Assembly (NCBI GenBank): GCA_016869195.1
Contig: VGET01000009.1
Span: forward strand, 1-32,366
Reading direction: 5' to 3'
From: Alphaproteobacteria bacterium
Lineage (GTDB): Bacteria; Pseudomonadota; Alphaproteobacteria; UBA828
DNA: 32,366 nt
Positions 9,762 to 16,918 of the stretch are shown here, piece by piece. The stretch's first letter is position 1. The number at the start of each line of letters is the position of its first letter. The translations under genes and the position numbers were made by a program. The notes below the pieces were generated by a model. The model saw only the letters and a list, made by a program, of their open reading frames with translations. It ran no database searches and had not been told where the DNA came from.

Positions 9762-10634
9762 ATGGACGACCTACTGAGTGAATTTTTGACCGAGAGCGCC
9801 GAAAGCTTGGCAACGCTCGATGTCGAGCTCGTCAAGCTCGAGCAGAACCCGGAACCCAAGCTCATCTCGAGCATTTTCCGCTTGGTTCACACCATCAAGG
9901 GCACCTGCGGCTTCATCGGCCTGCCGCGACTGGAAACGCTGGCGCACTCGGCGGAGAACGTGCTCGGCAAGATCCGCGATGGCAAGTTGCCAGTCAGTTC
10001 TCAGGCGATCTCGCTGATCCTCGCCTCGATCGACCGGATCAAGATGATCCTCTCGGTGATCGAGAAGACTGAGGCCGAGCCGGCGGGAACCGACGCCGAC
10101 CTGATCGAACAATTGAACGCCATGTTCAACGGCGATGCGGTCGCGACCGAGGCCGCCGCGGTTGCAGAGCCGGTTGCCGTCGTCGAGCCGCCGCCGGCGC
10201 TTGAGCCGAAGGCCGAACCCGCTCCGACTGCCGCAACCGCTGCACCCAATGGCAGCACTTATGAACACCTTGGCGGTGCCATCGCGATTGAAGCGACGAT
10301 CGAGCTCTTCTTCGCCAAAGCGATGCACGATGCATCCTTGGCGGCGCATTTTGCCAAGGCCGACATCGCGACCATCAAAAAGCAGCAAATGGCGTATCTG
10401 GCGGGGGCGCTCGGTGGTCCGACCGATTCCATCGCCAGCGCGCCGAATGACCTGCCCATCGGGATTGAAAATCTCGTCATTGGTGGTGAGACGGTCGAAG
10501 TCGATGTCGGCGCTCACCTCGGCGCGCACCTTGCCGAAGCCGACAATACGCTCGACGATTTCCTCGATCGAACGGGCGACCCGTTCCTCGAACGCAATTC
10601 GGTTGTCCTCGGCATTCGAGCCTCCGGCGCCTGA
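9762..10634 (+). CDS. CheA-type Hpt domain protein followed by truncated-haemoglobin-like segment; 3' part (from about 10428) is antisense fliF
   Basis: P1 motif RLVHTIKGTCGFIGLPRLETLAHSAENVLGKIRDG; Pro/Ala linker; YEHLGGAIAIEATIELFFAKAMHDASLAAHFAKADIATIKKQQMAYLAGALGGP resembles group I/II truncated globins. Sequence after GGPTD is the reverse complement of fliF coding sequence. Confidence 0.8.
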   Translation: MDDLLSEFLTESAESLATLDVELVKLEQNPEPKLISSIFRLVHTIKGTCGFIGLPRLETLAHSAENVLGKIRDGKLPVSSQAISLILASIDRIKMILSVIEKTEAEPAGTDADLIEQLNAMFNGDAVATEAAAVAEPVAVVEPPPALEPKAEPAPTAATAAPNGSTYEHLGGAIAIEATIELFFAKAMHDASLAAHFAKADIATIKKQQMAYLAGALGGPTDSIASAPNDLPIGIENLVIGGETVEVDVGAHLGAHLAEADNTLDDFLDRTGDPFLERNSVVLGIRASGA

Positions 10635-11348
10635 AGCGCCGCCGCCATCGCCGCGAGCCAGCAGATTGCCGGCATCGTCGACGATCGCGATGCGGCCGAC
10701 CGCCAGGCCAGGCACGGCGGCGGCGACCAGATTTTGGATGGCGGCGATCTGCTGCCGGTTGAGCTTCGCGGCGCCGCGCAGCTTGAGTGCGATCGACGCG
10801 CTCGGCTCAACTTCACTTCGGCTGAACACCTCGCGCTTCGGCACGACGAGGTGGACGCGTGCGCCGGCCACCGGGCCAAGTGAACCGATGGTGCGGGCCA
10901 GTTCGCCTTCGAGCGCACGCAGCATGTTGACGTTCTGCACCAGGCTGGTCGTGCCGAACGCCTCGCCCTGATCGAAGATCTCGTAGCCGACCGAGCCGCC
11001 GACCGGCAGGCCCTCTTCGGCAAGGCTCATGCGAACGCGAAGAACCTGATCGGCCGGCACCATGATCTGGGTGCCGTCGCCGGCCAGCTGATAGGGCACG
11101 CGTTGCGCATCGAGCTTGGCGACGATCTCGCCGGCGTCCTTCGATGTCAGACCGCCGAAAAGCAGCGCCATGTTCGGCGCCGACATGCGGCCCATCAGAA
11201 AGATGAAGAAGATACCGACGCCAATGATGACCGCGCCCAAGATCACAAGGCGCGTCAATCCAAGCGCGCGGATCGTCTGAGCGAAACTGTTCAATGACTC
11301 GACCCCTGAGAGGAGCCGCGCGCAACCAATCATGGCACGCGCGGGCAC
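10443..11348 (-). pseudogene. fliF: Flagellar MS-ring protein FliF, N-terminal part only (ORF 9771..11348 reads on through antisense of the cheA-like gene)
   Basis: RLVILGAVIIGVGIFFIFLMGRMSAPNMALLFGGL...VNMLRALEGELARTIGSLGPVAGARVHLVVPKREVFSR...ADIDFDRLTTNDEIFNPDGQVIR, then homology stops. The true start may be TTG at 11294. Confidence 0.87.
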
Positions 11349-11430
11349 AAGCCGTCAGGTCAAACGGGATTTCCCCGCTCAACTCCCGGCCATTGTGCGA
11401 AGAGGTCGGTGAAGGAGCAGTTAAGTAAAC

Positions 11431-11460
11431 GGCAGATCTTGCCCACTGCCCGGCAAGATT
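11431..11460. promoter_or_regulatory. Nested inverted repeats in the flgJ-fliF intergenic region
   Basis: GGCAGATCTTGCC (arms GGCA/TGCC) overlapping a perfect 8-bp inverted repeat ATCTTGCC-CACTGCCC-GGCAAGAT. Confidence 0.45.
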
Positions 11461-11486
11461 CTCCTGTCGTTCAAAGATCTATGGAC

Positions 11487-11681
11487 TCAGCGATAGACCT
11501 GTTCGCCCTGACCGCCGCCAAACATCGGGTCGACCTCGATGCCGCTCGACATCGTCTCGAGCATCATCGAGATGAAAAAGCCTTCGAACTCCTCCGCGAC
11601 CTTGCGGGCGCGCAACTCGTTCGCCGAAGGCGTCGCCGGGGCGCTCGAAAGACCTGGGGTGACGGGGGCGGCGGTCGTCAT
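11487..11681 (-). CDS. flgJ: FlgJ-like rod-binding protein, apparently truncated after GEQVYR
   Basis: 64 aa: AEEFEGFFISMMLETMSSGIEVDPMFGGGQGEQVYR then TGA; start overlaps the flgI stop (TGATG). Confidence 0.75.
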   Translation of the reverse strand: MTTAAPVTPGLSSAPATPSANELRARKVAEEFEGFFISMMLETMSSGIEVDPMFGGGQGEQVYR

Positions 11682-12850
11682 CAGAACACCTGGATGTCGG
11701 CGTGCAGGGCGCCGGCCGTCTTGATGGTCTGCAGGATGGTGATGAGATCGCGCGGCCCGATGCCGAGCGCATTCAGGCCGGAGACCAGCTCCTGAATGCT
11801 GATGCCGGCCCGCATGACCGCCAAGCGACGGTCGTTGCTCTCATCAATGGTAATGTTGGAGCGGTCGACCTCGGTGGTCTGCGCGCCCTCCGGCGCGAAG
11901 GCGCCCGGCTGCGACACTTGTGGTGTCTCGGCGATGCGGATGGTGAGGTTGCCGTGGGCGATGGCGACCGTATCGATGCGCACATTCTCGCCCATGACGA
12001 TGACGCCCGAGGTCTCGTCGATCACGACGCGTGCGATCGCGTCCGGCTCGACGGTGATCTGCTCGATCTCGGTCAGAATCTCGGCGGTGCGCGTGCGATA
12101 CCCGTCCGGAATGTTCAGAAGAACCGTGCCCGGGTCGGTTGCATAGGCGGCATTCGCGCCGAGATGCTGATTGATCGCGTCCGCCACGCGCGAGGCCGTC
12201 GTGAAATCGGGGTTGCGCATGGCGATGTGGATGGCACCGAGCTCGCGCAGTTCGAAGCCGAGCTCGCGCTCGATGATCGCGCCGTTCGCGATCCGCGCGC
12301 TGGTCGGCACACCTTTGGTGATCGATGAGCCGGAATCGCCCTTCACCGTGAAGCCGCTCACGGCGAGCTGGCCCTGCGCAACGGCGTAGACCTCACCATC
12401 GGCACCGAGCAGAGGCGTGACCAGGAGAGTCCCGCCCAGGAGATTGGTGGCATCGCCGAGCGCGCTCGCGGTCACGTCGATGCGTGCGCCATGGCGCGCG
12501 AAGGGCGGCAGCGTCGCCGTGACCATCACGGCCGCGACGTTGCGGGTGTTCAGATTGGCATCCCGCGTATTGACGCCGAGCCGCTCGAGCATGCTGACCA
12601 GGCTTTGCTGCGTGAAGGCGGCATTGGCCAGGCGGTCACCAGTGCCGTTCAGGCCGACCACCAGCCCATAGCCGATCAGCAGGTTCTCGCGAACGCCCTC
12701 GAACTCGGCGATGTCCTTGATGCGGGAGCCGGCCTCGGCCTTGGGCGAGGCCAGAAGTGCGATGCCGACGGCAAGCGCGGCCATGGCCCCGAGAGCCACT
12801 GTCCGCCGCGCGAACCAAATCACGATTCCAAGAGACATGTTCCGACCCAA
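11681..12850 (-). CDS. flgI: Flagellar basal-body P-ring protein FlgI
   Basis: 389 aa; RIKDIAEFEGVRENLLIGYGLVVGLNGTGD, NTRNVAAVMVTATLPPFARHGARIDVTASALGDATNLLGGTLLVTPLLGADG, NALGIGPRDLITILQTIKTAGALHADIQVF. Confidence 0.97.
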   Translation of the reverse strand: MGRNMSLGIVIWFARRTVALGAMAALAVGIALLASPKAEAGSRIKDIAEFEGVRENLLIGYGLVVGLNGTGDRLANAAFTQQSLVSMLERLGVNTRDANLNTRNVAAVMVTATLPPFARHGARIDVTASALGDATNLLGGTLLVTPLLGADGEVYAVAQGQLAVSGFTVKGDSGSSITKGVPTSARIANGAIIERELGFELRELGAIHIAMRNPDFTTASRVADAINQHLGANAAYATDPGTVLLNIPDGYRTRTAEILTEIEQITVEPDAIARVVIDETSGVIVMGENVRIDTVAIAHGNLTIRIAETPQVSQPGAFAPEGAQTTEVDRSNITIDESNDRRLAVMRAGISIQELVSGLNALGIGPRDLITILQTIKTAGALHADIQVF

Positions 12851-12975
12851 TATCCACGGACAAGATGCCGCCGGTTCCTATGACGCGAACCTCGTGCCAT
12901 CGGGCGAGACGGATTAAGTCGTTGGAAACGCAGAGATTATTTGGTCGGGGTGCGGGCGGACCGGTGCTCTTTCAT

Positions 12976-12990
12976 CGGCAAACTTTGCCG
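12976..12990. promoter_or_regulatory. Perfect dyad CGGCAAA-C-TTTGCCG in the flgI/fliX divergent intergenic region
   Basis: 7-bp perfect arms with a 1-nt centre, between divergent flagellar genes; resembles flagellar-regulator (FlbD-type) elements as recalled. Confidence 0.45.
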
Positions 12991-13118
12991 CGCGAGGCAG
13001 GACCTGCCCGGCCAGTTGAGGCCGAGCGTCAAGCTTTTGGCTTCACCGCTTGTTAACAGAGGCGACCGATCCTCGGGGCAATGGTGTTGCCGTCTTCACA
13101 GCCCAAGGATTCGCAGCG

Positions 13119-13541
13119 ATGAAGGTCGACGCAGGCGGCCCCGTGCGTGCCGGCGGCGGACCCGGGCTGCGGCGCAATTCCGCCGGCCCGGCCGGGCGCT
13201 TCACCGTGGAGTCTCAGGCTGGTGCGCCGAGCGCGCCCTTGAGCGGCGGGGCACCACTGGCCTCCATGTCGGCACTCCTTGCAGTCCAGGCCGCCGAGGA
13301 CCCGTTGGACTGTCGCTCCCGCGGGCGGAAGTGTGGCGCTTCCCTGCTTGATCGGCTTGAGGAAATCCGCCTCGGTCTGCTCAGCGACGGCATTCCGCGC
13401 CACGCACTTCGCTCGCTGGCGGCGGAGCTCAAGCTCAGCCGGGCCGACTGCGGCGACCCGGCACTCGCGGCGATTCTCGGCGAGATCGAGCTGCGCGCGC
13501 TGGTCGAGCTCGCCAAATATGATGACAGCGCCACCGCATAG
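13119..13541 (+). CDS. fliX: Flagellar assembly protein FliX
   Basis: MKVDAGGPVRAGGGPGLRRNSAG... C-terminal LLDRLEEIRLGLLSDGIPRHALRSLAAELK...DPALAAILGEIELRALVELAKYD; divergent from flgI. Confidence 0.83.
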   Translation: MKVDAGGPVRAGGGPGLRRNSAGPAGRFTVESQAGAPSAPLSGGAPLASMSALLAVQAAEDPLDCRSRGRKCGASLLDRLEEIRLGLLSDGIPRHALRSLAAELKLSRADCGDPALAAILGEIELRALVELAKYDDSATA

Positions 13542-13618
13542 ACGCCGTATATCCATTTGAAATAGCGTCATAAAGATAATTTCGGTCCTTCCCTGTAAAC
13601 ACGCGCACGGCGGTTGCA

Positions 13619-14125
13619 GTGGCGGGGGGCTCTTTCTATACTCCGCGGCCGTCAAATCTGGTGGGACCATTGACCGTGCCGCCACGCAAACCGAAGTCGA
13701 GCTCGTCCAGGTCGGTTCGTCTGCCGAGGAATTATCGGCCGACAGAGAAAGAGCCGTTCATGAACCCGCGCATGCGGGAGTATTTCCGCAAGAAGCTTCT
13801 GGCTTGGCGCAAGGAGCTGTTTGAGGACACGGGCGAAACTCTGCTGAAGCTGAAGAATGAGACCGTGCCCGAGCCCGACATCGCGGATCGGGCCGCCACC
13901 GAGACCGAGCGCTCGGTCGAGCTGCGCACGCGCGACCGTGCCCGCAAGCTGATCTCCAAGATCGATGCGGCGCTCGAGCGGATCGAGGACGGCAGCTACG
14001 GCTTTTGCGAGGAAACCGGCGAGCCGATCGGCATCAAGCGGCTCGAAGCCCGCCCGATCGCGACGCTCTCGATCGAAGCGCAGGAACGTCACGAGCGCCA
14101 CGAGCGCACTCATCGCGACGAATAG
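13619..14125 (+). CDS. dksA: DksA/TraR family RNA polymerase-binding protein (degenerate zinc finger, single Cys)
   Basis: MNPRMREYFRKKLLAWRKELFEDTGETL...LISKIDAALERIEDGSYGFCEETGEPIGIKRLEARPIATLSIEAQERHE; start uncertain (may be internal, about 13676). Confidence 0.92.
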   Translation: MAGGSFYTPRPSNLVGPLTVPPRKPKSSSSRSVRLPRNYRPTEKEPFMNPRMREYFRKKLLAWRKELFEDTGETLLKLKNETVPEPDIADRAATETERSVELRTRDRARKLISKIDAALERIEDGSYGFCEETGEPIGIKRLEARPIATLSIEAQERHERHERTHRDE

Positions 14126-14130
14126 GCGAG

Positions 14131-14162
14131 GCGGCCGCCCCGGGCGAGTATCGGGGCGGCCA
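14131..14162. terminator. Likely bidirectional hairpin between dksA and the fliP remnant
   Basis: Perfect 9-bp inverted repeat GGCCGCCCC-gggcgagtatc-GGGGCGGCC just after the dksA stop, between convergent genes. Confidence 0.6.
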
Positions 14163-14167
14163 GGTCG

Positions 14168-14635
14168 TCAGAACGGATAGATGATGTCGAGCACCTGCTT
14201 CAACATGAACTCGCGGAGTGGCGCAACGGTCCGGTCATAGGCCTGTTCCTCGCTGATCTCCTCGGCGATGAGGGGCGAGATGCCGTCATTGTAGGCGCGC
14301 TCGAGCGTCGGCCCCATGACGAACGCCGTGAGGAACAGCGCGAGACTTACGATGACCGTGTTTGGCGGGGTCTGTTGCAGGCCGAGCGCGCTCCGGAGCA
14401 GCGACAGCACCACGACGATACGGGTGAACGAGGTCACCACCACGAGAATGCCGGGCGCGAGGCTCAAGACCGTGAGGAGCGCGATCAGGCGCAGGATCTG
14501 GCCGGTCGATGAGCCGCTGCCATCGGTCAGATTGAGGCTCAATTCCTGCGCGAGCGAGGGCGAGGCAACTAGCGCAGCGGTGCCAGCCAGCACCGCCGCA
14601 ACTGCGCCCGCGATCAGTCTCGTGCGCCGCCTCAT
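14168..14635 (-). pseudogene. fliP: Flagellar export protein FliP, C-terminally truncated
   Basis: 155 aa: LRLIALLTVLSLAPGILVVVTSFTRIVVVLSLLRSALGLQQTPPNTVIVSLALFLTAFVMGPTLERAYNDGI...APLREFMLKQ then VLDIIYPF*; the C-terminal membrane core is absent. Confidence 0.88.
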
Positions 14636-15036
14636 GAAGCGTCTCCGCTCGGCCGCGCTACGGGGCCAGCCGGCGGTGGCGGCGGTGCGCTCTCGCGTTC
14701 GGCCGCTTCATCGTCTTCGGCGGTTTCCTCATTCAGGGTGCGCGCAAAGCTCGGCCGCTCATCGCCGATGCCGCGTTCGACCACGAAGCCACCGCCATTT
14801 GCCGAGAGCATGACGAGGTGCTCGACACCGTCGCGACGGAGCAGGACGAGGCGGCGGCGTCCATCAACCGCGCAGACTTCAATTACAGCGAGACGGCGAT
14901 TTTTCCTGGGCGTGGCACTGCCGGGTGCGAGACGCTGGGCGATGCCAAAGCGGCGCATCAACCACGCGATCAGCGCGATCAGCCCGATGACGAGGACGAG
15001 CGCGAGCGCGAAGCGAAGATAGGAGTCGAGATCCAT
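14632..15036 (-). CDS. fliO: Flagellar biosynthetic protein FliO
   Basis: 134 aa; single N-terminal TM, RRLAVIEVCAVDGRRRLVLLRRDGVEHLVMLSANGGGFVVE; 4-bp overlap with fliP. Confidence 0.83.
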   Translation of the reverse strand: MDLDSYLRFALALVLVIGLIALIAWLMRRFGIAQRLAPGSATPRKNRRLAVIEVCAVDGRRRLVLLRRDGVEHLVMLSANGGGFVVERGIGDERPSFARTLNEETAEDDEAAERESAPPPPPAGPVARPSGDAS

Positions 15037-15042
15037 CGAGCG

Positions 15043-15366
15043 CTAGGACTTGCTCGGTTGCCGTCCATAGGCCTGCGTGGCCTGGGTGCCGCGCGAGAGA
15101 CCCTTGAGCTGGCGGGCGAGCGCCTCGTGGGCGGCACGCATTTCGCGCTCCAGGCGATCGAGATCCTGATATAGCGCCATCAGTTCGCCCCTGAGCTTCT
15201 GGCCGGTCTGGCGGGGCAGGGCGGCCGTAATCTCGCAGAGCATTTGCACGGCCTGGTCGAGCGCACTGACATCGACCGCATCCCCGCGCGCGAGCGCAGC
15301 CGACAGCGCGTTGAGCTGGCGGGTCACGTCGGCGATCGAGGCGCGGGCATCGGGCAGGGTGCTCAT
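15043..15366 (-). CDS. Small coiled-coil protein in the flagellar operon, function unknown
   Basis: 107 aa ORF packed between fliO and the FlhB-C-like gene with near-overlapping ends. Confidence 0.65.
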   Translation of the reverse strand: MSTLPDARASIADVTRQLNALSAALARGDAVDVSALDQAVQMLCEITAALPRQTGQKLRGELMALYQDLDRLEREMRAAHEALARQLKGLSRGTQATQAYGRQPSKS

Positions 15367-15674
15367 CGGCTGGCGTTGAGCTCCTGCATCTTGCCGTTCT
15401 GGCGGTAGAGGTAGGCGAGGATCTCGGCGACCGCGACGAAGGCCTCGACCGGGATGAAGGCGTCGAGATCGAGCTTGCCAAGGAGCGCGGCGAGGTCCGG
15501 GTCCTCGTGGATCGGCACGCCGTTCTCCCGGGCGAGCGCGAGGATGCGCTCGGCGACGAGGCCTCGACCGGTCGCGGCGACCTTGGGCGCCGGGTCCGCC
15601 TTGCCGTCATAGCGAAGCGCGACCGCTAGGCGCTGATCAGCTTGGCGGTCTGGGGGCGGGTCGGATGGGGTCAT
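15363..15674 (-). CDS. FlhB C-terminal-domain-like protein (EscU/YscU/HrcU family, soluble)
   Basis: RLAVALRYDGKADPAPKVAATGRGLVAERILALARENGVPIHEDPDLAALLGKLDLDAFIPVEAFVAVAEILAYLYR; start chosen at MTPSDPP (15674) within ORF 15363..15722. Confidence 0.82.
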   Translation of the reverse strand: MTPSDPPPDRQADQRLAVALRYDGKADPAPKVAATGRGLVAERILALARENGVPIHEDPDLAALLGKLDLDAFIPVEAFVAVAEILAYLYRQNGKMQELNASR

Positions 15675-15750
15675 CACCGTGCCGGGGTTGGGGTCGCGCT
15701 CCGCGCGACGGCGGGGCGTCACCCCGTGCCGGCATGGTGATTTGTTAACC

Positions 15751-15765
15751 TTAAGATTGGTTTAA
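15751..15765. promoter_or_regulatory. Candidate CtrA-binding site TTAA-N7-TTAA
   Basis: TTAA gattggt TTAA, upstream of the minus-strand flagellar operon (FlhB-C-like, unknown, fliO, fliP). Confidence 0.65.
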
Positions 15766-15893
15766 GAGCCCGGCCCGAACAGCAGGCCCACGGCACTCCA
15801 GACGCGGCGACGTGCGGTCGTCAGTGCGGTGGTGCGCGTTCGATCAATAAGCCTGTTGCGCCGACGAGTTGGCGGGCCTCACGGGCACGATAT

Positions 15894-16361
15894 TCAGTGG
15901 TCGGGGATCTCGGGTTCGACCAGCAGGGCGAGCAGGTTGAGGGATTGCTGCCAGCCGAGATAGCAGGCTTCGGGTGGAATGATCTCGGGCACGCCTTCTT
16001 GTGTGGCCGTCAGCTCGGTCCCGATCACCGCTTTGCGGAGCGTGATCGTGGTCAGCATCTCGCCGGGTAGATTGGGGTCCTCGAATTTGTCGGTGTAGCG
16101 GAGCCGTTCGTGGGGCACGAGCTCGACATAGGTGCCGCCGAAGGCGTGGCTCTTGCCGGTCGTGAAGTTGGTGAATGACATTCGGTAGGTTCCGCCAACC
16201 CGTGCATCCATGTGATGCACCTTGGCAGTGAAGCCGTTGGGCGGCAGCCATTTCACCATCGCGTCCGGATCGATGAACGCGCGATAGACGTGCTCGGGCG
16301 TCGCACTGAGGACGCGATGAAGCCTGATGGTGTTGCCTGCCATGACGGTCACCCCATGCAA
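15894..16361 (-). CDS. SRPBCC/AHSA1 family protein
   Basis: IRLHRVLSATPEHVYRAFIDPDAMVKWLPPNGFTAKVHHMDARVGGTYRMSFTNF typical AHSA1 motif; likely start MAGNTIRL at 16343. Confidence 0.88.
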   Translation of the reverse strand: MHGVTVMAGNTIRLHRVLSATPEHVYRAFIDPDAMVKWLPPNGFTAKVHHMDARVGGTYRMSFTNFTTGKSHAFGGTYVELVPHERLRYTDKFEDPNLPGEMLTTITLRKAVIGTELTATQEGVPEIIPPEACYLGWQQSLNLLALLVEPEIPDH

Positions 16362-16493
16362 GCGGATCGTTGTCCGGTCGCCGGTATCGGATGGTTCTTG
16401 GTTGTTGGCCCGATGGATCGAGCTGCGAACAGAAGGAGGCTCAGCGCTCGTACGATGGTACCGTTGTCCGCTCGGCTGACCCGTTGCGGTCGA

Positions 16494-16751
16494 TCAGGCC
16501 TTCGGCTTCTGGCCGAGGCGGGCGGCGAGGAGGTCGGCGTCGAGGTTGACGCTCGCGAACTCTTCGCCGGCGCGTGCGGCCTCGATGTTCTCGCGCAGGA
16601 TCTTTTCGTGGATTTCCTTCCGGAGCACGGTCGCTTCCGGCGGGAAGGTGAAGCCCAGTTTCACCGCGCGGCCCTTCACCTCGATCACCGTCACCTCGAT
16701 GTTGTCGTTGATGACGATGGTCTGACCGGTCTTCCTGGTGAGATAGAGCAT
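16494..16751 (-). CDS. csrA: Carbon storage regulator CsrA
   Basis: 85 aa MLYLTRKTGQTIVINDNIEVTVIEVKGRAVKLGFTFPPEATVLRKEIHEKI. Confidence 0.95.
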   Translation of the reverse strand: MLYLTRKTGQTIVINDNIEVTVIEVKGRAVKLGFTFPPEATVLRKEIHEKILRENIEAARAGEEFASVNLDADLLAARLGQKPKA

Positions 16752-16866
16752 CTTTGCGGTCTTTCGTCGTGACTACGTGTCAGGCCGAATCCTATCAGGC
16801 TGTGGGGGAATTGGCACGCGCGGCGAAGCGCTTGGAATGACTTGAACGAGGTACCGCCTCGTGCTA

Positions 16867-16881
16867 GAACAAAACACGAAC
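16867..16881 (+). promoter_or_regulatory. LexA (SOS) box, alphaproteobacterial type
   Basis: GAAC-aaaacac-GAAC, exact GAAC-N7-GAAC direct repeat, about 38 bp upstream of imuA. Confidence 0.82.
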
Positions 16882-16918
16882 AAACAAAACTCAGCCACAC
16901 GACAAAAGCCATGCAGCC

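Noticed and set aside
9771-10442. C-terminal 223 aa of the fliF ORF
   Set aside because: Not FliF sequence; it is the antisense of the Hpt-globin coding region, so not counted as part of the FliF call.
13619-14125. Loss of zinc-finger cysteines in DksA as a novelty
   Set aside because: Single-Cys/degenerate DksA proteins are already familiar in alphaproteobacteria.
16801-16860. Possible sigma-54 promoter (ttggcacg)
   Set aside because: The -24-like element is present but no properly spaced GC/TTGC -12 element follows.
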